64,000 bases of DNA, from positions 3,876,001 through 3,940,000 of the forward strand of contig NZ_CP014263.1 of assembly GCF_001988955.1 (NCBI RefSeq), in the 5' to 3' direction. The notes beneath the pieces were generated by a model. That model was not told where the DNA came from. It made no database searches and saw only the letters and a program-made list of their open reading frames with translations. Numbering within the stretch: the stretch's first letter is position 1; every line of letters starts with the position of its first letter. Shown in pieces: positions 57,998 to 64,000 of this stretch. This DNA is from Spirosoma montaniterrae. Lineage in GTDB: Bacteria; Bacteroidota; Bacteroidia; Cytophagales; Spirosomataceae. The position numbers were made by a program, and so were the translations under genes.

Positions 57998-59361
57998 CCA
58001 TTCGTACCCGCCTGACGCTCCTGTTTACGCTGCTCGTTTCGTCGTTGCTGGCGGGGTTCTGTATTATTATTTATTTAACTGCCGAGCAGTATCGGGAAAG
58101 CGAATATTATGAACGCATCCGGCAGGAAGCCTTAACGTCGGCAGAGCTACTGTTTGGGAAAGAAACAATTAGTCCGCAACTGTTTAAGCTCTTAGACAAG
58201 AACGAGATGACCGTTCTGAATCAGGAAGAAATAATTATTTACAATAATCAGAACAAAATTGCCTACGAAAGCGGCACCGATTACCTCGACGTAACGCCCG
58301 AAACGCTCCGGCGCATCCGGCTCCAGAAGGAACTACGCTGGCGCGTTGGCGACCGTGAAATTGTAGGCGTGGTATTTACCGACCGCTTCAATCATTTTGT
58401 GGTAGTGGCGTCGGCGGTCGATAAATATGGCTTTCAGAAACAGCGCGATCTGGCCCTGATTCTCTCGGCAGGCTGGTTGATGGCTACACTTATTGTGCTG
58501 CTGGCCGGGCGGTTGTTTGCGGCTCGTGCGCTTGCCCCCATCAACCGGGTTGTTGGCCGGGTCGATGCCATTACAGCCACCAATCTTGATTTGCGTTTAG
58601 ACGAGGGCAACGGGCAGGATGAAATAGCGCAACTCTCGCACCGTTTCAACCGAATGCTCGACCGCATCGAAGAAGCTTTTCAGGGGCAGCGGGCCTTTGT
58701 AGCGAATGCATCGCACGAACTCCGAACGCCTTTAACGGCCATCACAGGGCAGATTCAGGTGGCTCTGCTGGCCGACGACGACCCGCAGGAACTGCGCGAG
58801 GTGATGCACTCGATACTCGATGATGTACGCGGCCTGACTCAACTGACTAATGGCTTGCTGAGTCTGGCCGATGTGAGTATGGGCGAATCGTCGGTGAATA
58901 CGGCTCCGGTATCGGTCGATGATTTATTGTGGCAAACCCGTTCTGATCTGCTCAAAGCCCATCCAGACTACACCGTTCGGGTTGCTATGCCGGAAAATGA
59001 GGGCGTTCCGCACGATTTCATTATATTAGGAAACGACGCGCTGTTGCGCATTGCACTAATCAACCTGCTCGAAAACGCCTGTAAGTTCTCGCCTGACCAT
59101 ACTGTTCGGGTACAAATCAACGCGCTGTCCAATGTCGTTCATTTCGCCTTTCAGAACAACGGACCACCAATTTCGCCCGACGAGTTACCGCTGATTTTTA
59201 AGCCCCTTCGCCGGGGCAGCAACGCGCAGCAGGTACGCGGTTATGGCATCGGTCTCTCGCTCACGGATCGCATAGTACGGCTCCACAAAGGTCAGCTTTC
59301 CGTTGAATCGTCTCATCAGAATGGCACCACGTTTACGATGGTATTGCCAACGATACGGTAA
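57994..59361 (+). CDS. HAMP-type sensor histidine kinase
   Basis: 455 residues. Two membrane helices (LTLLFTLLVSSLLAGFCIIIYL near 7-28 and LALILSAGWLMATLIVLLAGRLF near 155-178) border a periplasmic sensor of about 125 residues. HAMP follows, then His241 in FVANASHELRTPLTAITGQ, NLLENACKFSPDH (N box), FQNNGPPISPDELPLIFKPLRRG (G1 and F boxes) and GYGIGLSLTDRIVRLHKG (G2). Translationally coupled to the OmpR-type gene; the two form a classical two-component pair. The stimulus is unknown. Confidence 0.96.
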   Translation: MTIRTRLTLLFTLLVSSLLAGFCIIIYLTAEQYRESEYYERIRQEALTSAELLFGKETISPQLFKLLDKNEMTVLNQEEIIIYNNQNKIAYESGTDYLDVTPETLRRIRLQKELRWRVGDREIVGVVFTDRFNHFVVVASAVDKYGFQKQRDLALILSAGWLMATLIVLLAGRLFAARALAPINRVVGRVDAITATNLDLRLDEGNGQDEIAQLSHRFNRMLDRIEEAFQGQRAFVANASHELRTPLTAITGQIQVALLADDDPQELREVMHSILDDVRGLTQLTNGLLSLADVSMGESSVNTAPVSVDDLLWQTRSDLLKAHPDYTVRVAMPENEGVPHDFIILGNDALLRIALINLLENACKFSPDHTVRVQINALSNVVHFAFQNNGPPISPDELPLIFKPLRRGSNAQQVRGYGIGLSLTDRIVRLHKGQLSVESSHQNGTTFTMVLPTIR

Positions 59362-59363
59362 CT

Positions 59364-59401
59364 CTAACCGTTTTCTAATCGACCCCTAATTCAGACTTAA
59401 C
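59364..59401 (+). promoter_or_regulatory. Four phased CTAAC/T boxes before the small membrane gene
   Basis: CTAAC 59364, CTAAT 59375, CTAAT 59386, TTAAC 59397, each 11 bp apart. CAAATTTA, a match to CAnnTTT, starts 15 bp after the last box at 59412. The gene starts at 59442. Confidence 0.8.
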
Positions 59402-59441
59402 GATCTCTGGGCAAATTTACAGGTAAAAACACCCGGAAATC

Positions 59442-59741
59442 ATGACTAAATACACGCTCGATTACTCGGAGCAGCGCGTTGGAATGCCCCGACGCCGTCG
59501 CCGGGCCAACGTCAGTGCGGTGGTGCTGGTGGGCGCGTTTGGCGCGCTGGTGAGCGGCTTACTGATAACTCAAACGATTTCGCTGCGTGGCGAAAACCGG
59601 CAACTTCGTCGGCAACTCGACGCACAGGTGTTGCAGTATGATTCGCTATTGGCCGCTAAACTTCACGCCGACCGGCAATTGGTGCGCTGGCACGAACAGC
59701 AACGCATCAACACATCTAATTCGATTCTAACGCAGGACTAA
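59442..59741 (+). CDS. Small membrane protein with coiled coil
   Basis: 99 residues. A basic N-terminus (YSEQRVGMPRRRRRANV) is followed by one membrane helix (SAVVLVGAFGALVSGLLITQTI) and a coiled coil (LRGENRQLRRQLDAQVLQYDSLLAAKLHADRQLVRWHEQQR). Topology is inside-to-outside with the coil in the periplasm. No family recognised. It lies between two CTAAC/T operators, and its stop codon is part of a box of the second, so it is embedded in the OmpR-type regulon. Confidence 0.75.
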   Translation: MTKYTLDYSEQRVGMPRRRRRANVSAVVLVGAFGALVSGLLITQTISLRGENRQLRRQLDAQVLQYDSLLAAKLHADRQLVRWHEQQRINTSNSILTQD

Positions 59742-59753
59742 TGAAGGTCTAAT
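59716..59753 (+). promoter_or_regulatory. Four phased CTAAC/T boxes before the SPFH lipoprotein gene
   Basis: CTAAT 59716, CTAAC 59727, CTAAT 59738, CTAAT 59749, each 11 bp apart. CAACTTTG, one mismatch to TAnnTTTG, starts 15 bp after the last box at 59764. The gene starts at 59830. Confidence 0.85.
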
Positions 59754-59829
59754 ACAGCGATAGCAACTTTGCTATGTGTTCGATTGAACACCACTTGAGA
59801 ACTACCATTTATCAACAAACACATAGATC

Positions 59830-60615
59830 ATGAAAACGCACGGAATCATTCTTTCAGTTGGTTTATCACTGCTTGTGCTTAGTAGCTGCACGGTTGTTCG
59901 GCAGGGTGAAGTAGGTGTAAAACGCACGCTCGGTAAAATCAAGCCGGCCCCGCTCATGGAAGGCGCGAAGGGCTTCAACCCCCTCGTTACCACGATTATC
60001 AAAGTGCCAACCCGCACCATGAACATCGAAGTCCGGCAACCACTGCCATCGAAAGAGGGGTTAACGGTACAATCCGACGTATCGATTCTGTATCGGGTCG
60101 ATGGACAGCAGGCTCCGAAGATCATCGAACAAATTGGCCGGAGCTACGAAGAGGTCGTGATTTTGCCGGTATTCCGGTCGGCGGTGGCCGATATTTCGTC
60201 GCGCTATTATGCGAAGGATATGCACACCGGGCAACGGGCCGAAATTGAAAAAGCGATCCGCGAACTGATGATGACCCAGTTGAAAGGTCGGGGCTTCGAG
60301 ATAGAGTCGGTACTGCTGAAAAGTATTGCTCTGCCAGCAGGTCTGAGCCGCGCCATTGAAGAAAAGCTGAACGCCGAGCAGGACGCCCAGCGGATGCAGT
60401 TTGTGCTCGATAAAGAGCGGCAGGAAGCCCAACGCCGGGTAATCGAAGCAGAAGGTATCCGCGATTCGCAAAAGATTATCAACGAAGGACTGACGCCGAT
60501 GCTCATCAAGTTCAAGACCATCGAAGCCTTCAACAAGTTGTCGACTTCGCCCAACAGCAAGATTATCGTTACCAGTGGCGACTCGCCCCTGATGCTGTCG
60601 GCGGATAAGATGTAG
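59830..60615 (+). CDS. SPFH (prohibitin/band 7) lipoprotein
   Basis: 261 residues. Lipoprotein signal (MKTHGIILSVGLSLLVLSSC) then RQGEVGVKRTLGKIKPAPLMEGAKGFNPLVTTIIKVPTRTMNIEV, QSDVSILYRVDGQQAPKIIEQIG, RSAVADISSRYYAKDMHTGQRAEIEKAIRELMMTQLKGRGFEIESVLLKSIALPAGLSRAIEEKLNAEQDAQRMQFVLDKERQEAQRRVIEAEG: the SPFH domain and following helix. Prohibitin-like proteins make large ring scaffolds at membranes. A lipid anchor in place of the usual N-terminal helix is notable. Preceded by the third set of CTAAC/T boxes; TerB-like gene follows. Confidence 0.93.
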   Translation: MKTHGIILSVGLSLLVLSSCTVVRQGEVGVKRTLGKIKPAPLMEGAKGFNPLVTTIIKVPTRTMNIEVRQPLPSKEGLTVQSDVSILYRVDGQQAPKIIEQIGRSYEEVVILPVFRSAVADISSRYYAKDMHTGQRAEIEKAIRELMMTQLKGRGFEIESVLLKSIALPAGLSRAIEEKLNAEQDAQRMQFVLDKERQEAQRRVIEAEGIRDSQKIINEGLTPMLIKFKTIEAFNKLSTSPNSKIIVTSGDSPLMLSADKM

Positions 60616-60694
60616 TGAAAAATGAATAGTGAAAAGTGAAAAATGAGCCGGTGGCACAGAGGACTACGAATCATTTTTCACTTTTCACTTTTAA
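60615..60694. repeat. Inverted repeat GTGAAAAATGAATAG family
   Basis: AGTGAAAAGTGAAAAATGA (about 60627-60645) pairs with TCATTTTTCACTTTTCACT (60671-60689). It begins at the stop of the SPFH gene and is in the same family as the one at 51354. Confidence 0.75.
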
Positions 60695-60706
60695 CCCTAA
60701 ACTCTT

Positions 60707-61060
60707 ATGGCTGTTCAGGATTTATATATGGGGCTTGGTGCTCTGGCTTATGCTGTAGCAAAAGCAGACGGGCAGCTACACTCCGCCGAAAGCCGGGCCA
60801 TCCGCGAACTGCTCGAAGCCGAGCCGTTTGGCGACGTAGCCCGTTGCGCCTTCACGCTCAAGGAGTTTCATAACGATTCGCCTGAAGAAGCCTATCAGTT
60901 TGCCCTGCGGTACTTTGAGGCCAACAAACGGTTTTTAGACCGGCAGCGTAAGTTCCATTTCCTGCGCATTGCCCACACCATTGCCGATTCGCACAACGAC
61001 ATCTCCGACTGCGAACGCGCCCTGCTCGACCGCCTGAAAGCAGATCTGGAAACGCTGTGA
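60707..61060 (+). CDS. TerB-like protein
   Basis: 117 residues, ATG at 60707. Helical TerB pattern: LGALAYAVAKADGQLHSAESRAIRELLEAEPFGDVA, then FLDRQRKFHFLRIAHTIADSHNDISDCERALLDRLKADLE, with acidic residues in ADG and DSHNDISDCE where the family binds metal or calcium. Family members take part in tellurite resistance and general envelope stress. The preceding SPFH lipoprotein and the OmpR-type regulator point to a shared envelope-stress role. Convergent with the receiver-reductase gene, 5 bp apart. Confidence 0.88.
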   Translation: MAVQDLYMGLGALAYAVAKADGQLHSAESRAIRELLEAEPFGDVARCAFTLKEFHNDSPEEAYQFALRYFEANKRFLDRQRKFHFLRIAHTIADSHNDISDCERALLDRLKADLETL

Positions 61061-61065
61061 CCAGC

Positions 61066-62727
61066 TTAACTCTCAGCCAGATACTTATGCACGAAACTGA
61101 CAGCCATAGCCCCCTCGCCCACCGCCGACGCTACGCGGTTCATGGCACCGGCCCGCACGTCGCCAGCCGCGAAAATGCCGGGGCTACACGTTTCGAGCGC
61201 GAACGGTTCACGGTTTTGTTTCCATACTTTTTTGAAGTCAGCGTATTTGGCTAAGTCGCGGCCTGTGGCAATAAAGCCTTTCGGGTCTTTGATGATGTCC
61301 ATCTCAATCCAGTCGGTGTAGGGCTTGGTGCCAATGAAAATAAACAGCCCGGCAGCCGGTACGGTCCGACGCTCCTGCGTATCCATGTTTTGCAGCACGA
61401 CGCACTCCATGCGCTCGTTGCCGAGAGCTTCGATTACCTCCGTGCAGCCCAGCACCGTGATGTTGGGTGTCCGCTCGATTTGGTCGATCAGGTACTGCGA
61501 CATGGTTTCGGTGAGATCGGGACGCCGGATGCAGATGAAAACTTCTGAGGCCGTTCGTGAGAGGTACATAGCCCCCTGCCCCGCCGAGTTACCGCCCCCC
61601 ACTACATACACGGGCTTACCTTTAAAGGCATACGCTTCGGTCGTGGCCGCGCCGTAGTAGACGCCCGCGCCAGTGAATTTGTCTAAACTTTCATTTTCGA
61701 GTTTGTGGTACGATACACCCGTGCTGAGAATAATGGCCCGCGCCACCACCGCACTGCCGTCGGCCATATTAATGTCTTTGTATTGCCCACGCGACGTAAT
61801 GGAAACCACCTCCTGCGGCACTAAAAACTCGACGCCGAATCGCTGCGCCTGTGTAATGGCACGACGAGCTAAATCGCTGCCACTCAGTCCGTTCGGAAAA
61901 CCGAGATAGTTTTCGATGCGAGAGCTGGTACCCGCTTGTCCGCCCGGTGCCCGTTTATCGATCAGAATAGTTCGCAACCCTTCGGAACCGCCGTAAACGG
62001 CTGCTGCCAGCCCGGCAGGGCCAGAGCCAATGATAGCCAGATCATATAACTCCTGCGACGCTTTGGGGGCGAGCCCCAGTTTTTCGGCCAGATCGGCCAG
62101 CGCAGGTTGCTTCAGCACAGTGCCATCTTCGAGTACCACAATGGGCAGGTCGGCGGGTGCCAGGCCGTGCAGATCGAGCAGTTCCTGAGCGCGGGGGTCG
62201 GTTTCAATATCGAGCCATTGGTAGGCAAACAGGTTTCCCGCCAGAAAATCCTTGAGCGCGTGCGACTGTGGCGAAAACTGGTAGCCTACTAACTTCAGCC
62301 CCTCAAACGCCGGGCGATAGTCTGACTGCCAGTCGCTTAGCAGATCATCGAGAACCGGGTATAGTTTTTCCTCGGGCGGGTCCCACGGCTTGGCGATGTA
62401 GTAATCCAACTGCACTTCGTTGATGGCCCGTATGGCGGCATCGATGTCGGAATAGGCCGTGAGTAGTGCACGTTTGGCATTGGGGAACACACGCCGGGCC
62501 TGCGTCAGAAACTCAACGCCGGTCATGTCGGGCATCCGCTGATCGCTCAGAAACAGAGCCACTTCTTCGCCCTTTTTCTTGAGTTCGGTCAATGAATCGA
62601 GTCCTTCGCGGGCCGACGACGTACACATAATCCGGTACTGTTTCCGGTACTGCTGCCGTAAATCGTGCTGAATCGCCTGCAACACCTGCGGGTCGTCGTC
62701 AATGGAGAGAATGATAGGAAGACGCAT
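61066..62727 (-). CDS. Receiver / glutaredoxin-like / thioredoxin reductase-like fusion with both CxxC motifs lost
   Basis: About 553 residues from the ATG at 62727. 1-125 receiver: ILSIDDDPQVLQAIQ, phospho-acceptor Asp62 in LFLSDQRMPDMTGVEFL, TAY, and YYIAKPWDPPEEKL. 145-220: a glutaredoxin-like fold with SPQS (152-155) where CPxC is expected, WLDIETDPRAQELL, and VVLEDGTVLKQPALADLAEKLGL. 225-553: thioredoxin reductase-like with LAIIGSGPAGLAAAVYG, PGGQAGTSSRIENYLGFP, VYVVGGGNSAGQGAMYL, IFAAGDVRAGAMNRVASAVGEGAMAV. The CATC site reads AATT (360-363). Flavin and NAD(P) sites are kept, so electrons may flow but not through a disulfide. Next to a histidine kinase gene on the same strand. Confidence 0.93.
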   Translation of the reverse strand: MRLPIILSIDDDPQVLQAIQHDLRQQYRKQYRIMCTSSAREGLDSLTELKKKGEEVALFLSDQRMPDMTGVEFLTQARRVFPNAKRALLTAYSDIDAAIRAINEVQLDYYIAKPWDPPEEKLYPVLDDLLSDWQSDYRPAFEGLKLVGYQFSPQSHALKDFLAGNLFAYQWLDIETDPRAQELLDLHGLAPADLPIVVLEDGTVLKQPALADLAEKLGLAPKASQELYDLAIIGSGPAGLAAAVYGGSEGLRTILIDKRAPGGQAGTSSRIENYLGFPNGLSGSDLARRAITQAQRFGVEFLVPQEVVSITSRGQYKDINMADGSAVVARAIILSTGVSYHKLENESLDKFTGAGVYYGAATTEAYAFKGKPVYVVGGGNSAGQGAMYLSRTASEVFICIRRPDLTETMSQYLIDQIERTPNITVLGCTEVIEALGNERMECVVLQNMDTQERRTVPAAGLFIFIGTKPYTDWIEMDIIKDPKGFIATGRDLAKYADFKKVWKQNREPFALETCSPGIFAAGDVRAGAMNRVASAVGEGAMAVSFVHKYLAES

Positions 62728-62732
62728 GGTTT

Positions 62733-62813
62733 TAGTGATGAACGATGAGTGATGAGCGATGAGTGTTTGGCGCGTCAGCAAACTTATCACTCATCGTTCA
62801 TCACTCATCACTA
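62733..62813. repeat. Inverted repeat GTGATGAACGATGAG family
   Basis: GTGATGAACGATGAGTGATG (left) pairs with CATCACTCATCGTTCATCAC-type right arm. It separates the receiver-reductase gene from the kinase gene upstream and overlaps the kinase stop codon; same family as 49885-49957. Confidence 0.8.
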
Positions 62814-64000
62814 CAGAATGGGTAGGCACACCGAGAATTCGGTTTCGCCGGGTTTGGATTTTAGTTTTATGGAGCCGTTGTGATGTTTTATGATGCCCTG
62901 AACAATGTCGAGACCGAGGCCAGTGCCTTTTCCAATTTCTTTGGTCGTGAAAAATGGCTCGAAGATTTTGTCCTGAATATCTGCCGGAATACCGCTACCA
63001 TTGTCGGTAATGGTTGTCAGCACAAACTCGCCCCGGTCAACGTAGCTGCGAATGGTGAGCTGGCCGCTGTCGGGCATGGCGTCGATAGCGTTGTCGATAA
63101 GATTAGTCCAGACCTGATTTAGTTCGCCGGGCCAGCCGCAAATGGCGGGCAGGTCGGCGGGCAGATCGAGCGATATGGTAATGTGTTTAGACTTCAGCTT
63201 GTAGTCGAGCAGGGTAAGCGTACTGTGTAGACCGTCGGGCAGATGTACCTGTTCTTTGCCCGCGCCCCGATCCATATGGGTGTAATTTTTGATAGAGCCA
63301 ACGAGCGTTGAGATACGTTTCGACGCTTCGCTGATGTCCATCACCAATTTTTCGGTCACTAAATTATTAACTAACCAATTCACGATGCGGGGCATGTTTG
63401 CATCGCCAACCTGGTTGAGAATCCAGTCTAAATCGTCGGTTTTGAAGCCAAACTCTACGAGCGGCCCGGCCAGATCAACGGCATCGTCAACGCCGTGGTC
63501 GTCGAGCCAGTCGGTTAGCTCATCTTCGAGGCTGCTCCGTTGCATCATGGTGAGTGCAGGAGCTTTCTGATCGACTTTTTTAAAAAACGCATCGTTCACC
63601 GAATCGACCTGCTGATTGGTCAGGCTCAGATGCATAATGGCTTTGAATGCTTCGGGTGTAGCCCGGAGATGCTCTTTGAGCGTATCGGCAGACCGCACCA
63701 CAGCCGCCACGGGGTTGTTGAGTTCGTGGGCCAGCCCCGCCGACAGCCGCCCCAGCGAGGCCATTTTATCTTCCTGCTGCGTTTGCTTTGTGAAATCACG
63801 GACGCGGGTGGTCATTTGCTGAACAAACGCCCCTGTCAGTTCATAACCCACCTGAGCCATCTCCCTAAATTGCTTACGGTGGAGCAATAGCGTGTATGTG
63901 GGCTTCTCGGCAGTGATACGAACCGAAGCTTTTGTTAACCGCGAAAACGGCAACACGCCCAGTATGGAATGCGAGGTATAGACGGCTATTTCGTCGGGGG
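62811..64000 (-). CDS. Histidine kinase with probable cyclic-nucleotide-binding-type sensor, N-terminus cut by window edge
   Basis: The frame runs from the edge to a stop at 62811 (about 396 codons in window). At the cut end, SILGVLPFSRLTKASVRI and YTLLLHRKQFREM look like the tail of a cAMP/cGMP-binding beta-barrel and helix. Then SLGRLSAGLAHELNNPVAAVVRSAD (phospho-His), an unusual insert of about 110 residues (LTMMQRSSLEDELTDWLDDHGVD, FGFKTDDLDWILNQVGD), NLIDNAIDAMPDSGQ (N box), ITDNGSGIPADIQDKIFEPFFTTKEIGKGTGLGLDIVQGIIKHHNGSI (G1, F, G2). The adjacent receiver-reductase is the likely partner. Confidence 0.93.
   Translation of the reverse strand, partial: PDEIAVYTSHSILGVLPFSRLTKASVRITAEKPTYTLLLHRKQFREMAQVGYELTGAFVQQMTTRVRDFTKQTQQEDKMASLGRLSAGLAHELNNPVAAVVRSADTLKEHLRATPEAFKAIMHLSLTNQQVDSVNDAFFKKVDQKAPALTMMQRSSLEDELTDWLDDHGVDDAVDLAGPLVEFGFKTDDLDWILNQVGDANMPRIVNWLVNNLVTEKLVMDISEASKRISTLVGSIKNYTHMDRGAGKEQVHLPDGLHSTLTLLDYKLKSKHITISLDLPADLPAICGWPGELNQVWTNLIDNAIDAMPDSGQLTIRSYVDRGEFVLTTITDNGSGIPADIQDKIFEPFFTTKEIGKGTGLGLDIVQGIIKHHNGSIKLKSKPGETEFSVCLPIL

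Noticed and set aside
1..64000. tRNA, rRNA and CRISPR arrays
   Set aside because: No cloverleaf-like T-loop pattern, rRNA core or regularly spaced repeat array was recognised by eye; a tRNAscan or CRISPR search would confirm this.

Overview
The window reads as a piece of chromosome from a Cytophagales bacterium (Bacteroidetes), most like Spirosoma and its relatives. The signs are a SusC/SusD pair, a secreted protein with a type IX secretion C-terminal domain, a GldA gliding-type ABC ATPase, several families typical of this phylum (DUF4136, DUF1080, DUF2147, DUF4397, 7TM-DISM histidine kinase, RAYT transposase) and promoter boxes of the form TAnnTTTG in place of strong Shine-Dalgarno sites. 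Base composition is moderately GC-rich, with AT-rich islands near 1.6-2.2 kb and 54.9-55.6 kb. No rRNA, tRNA, CRISPR array or prophage was recognised. About 62 genes are called. Both edge genes are cut.

Layout. 0-5 kb (minus): an edge-truncated sugar transferase with a pseudo-receiver N-terminus, an atypical response regulator, an acidic orphan and an FG-GAP surface protein. 5-16 kb: housekeeping and envelope genes (murF, SGNH hydrolase, DUF2147, ahcY, M1 peptidase, a two-gene 5'-nucleotidase, purQ, OYE reductase with an ArsR regulator). 16-30 kb: sugar oxidation and surface functions (PQQ-type sugar dehydrogenase, two tandem GMC dehydrogenases, glycosyltransferase, NarL-type two-component pair, LytTR protein, large curlin-repeat protein, sugar isomerase plus DUF1080). 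29-42 kb: moeB-rhodanese, panD, flippase-like protein, ParE-type toxin-antitoxin pair, hldE/rfaE2-like gene, Zn peptidase, holin-like membrane protein, lipoprotein methyltransferase, frameshifted MazF module, amino acid permease, gldA, a RAYT between inverted REPINs, aroB, Mn catalase. 42-49 kb: SusC, SusD, DUF4397 lipoprotein, DUF4136 lipoprotein. 49-57 kb: a minus-strand operon of two SDRs and lutABC under a divergent AraC regulator, then an AT-rich orphan lipoprotein and a Tat-exported Gfo/Idh/MocA oxidoreductase. 57-64 kb: an OmpR/HK pair with a small membrane protein, an SPFH lipoprotein and a TerB-like protein, then a receiver/thioredoxin-reductase fusion beside a histidine kinase cut by the right edge.

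The observation I rate highest is a set of phased direct repeats, CTAAC/T every 11 bp in two to four copies. It lies upstream of the OmpR-type regulator, the small membrane gene and the SPFH lipoprotein gene, with a CAnnTTTG/A hexamer-like box at a constant helical phase after it. This looks like the operator of that two-component system and defines a small envelope-stress-like regulon. Second is a histidine kinase next to a receiver-glutaredoxin-like-thioredoxin-reductase-like fusion whose two redox CxxC motifs are both lost. Third is a sugar transferase carrying a degenerate receiver domain and a four-cysteine insertion, beside a response regulator whose phospho-acceptor Asp is replaced by Glu.

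Gene ends are decorated by at least eight families of imperfect palindromes. Several encode the last residues of the upstream protein or act as terminators.
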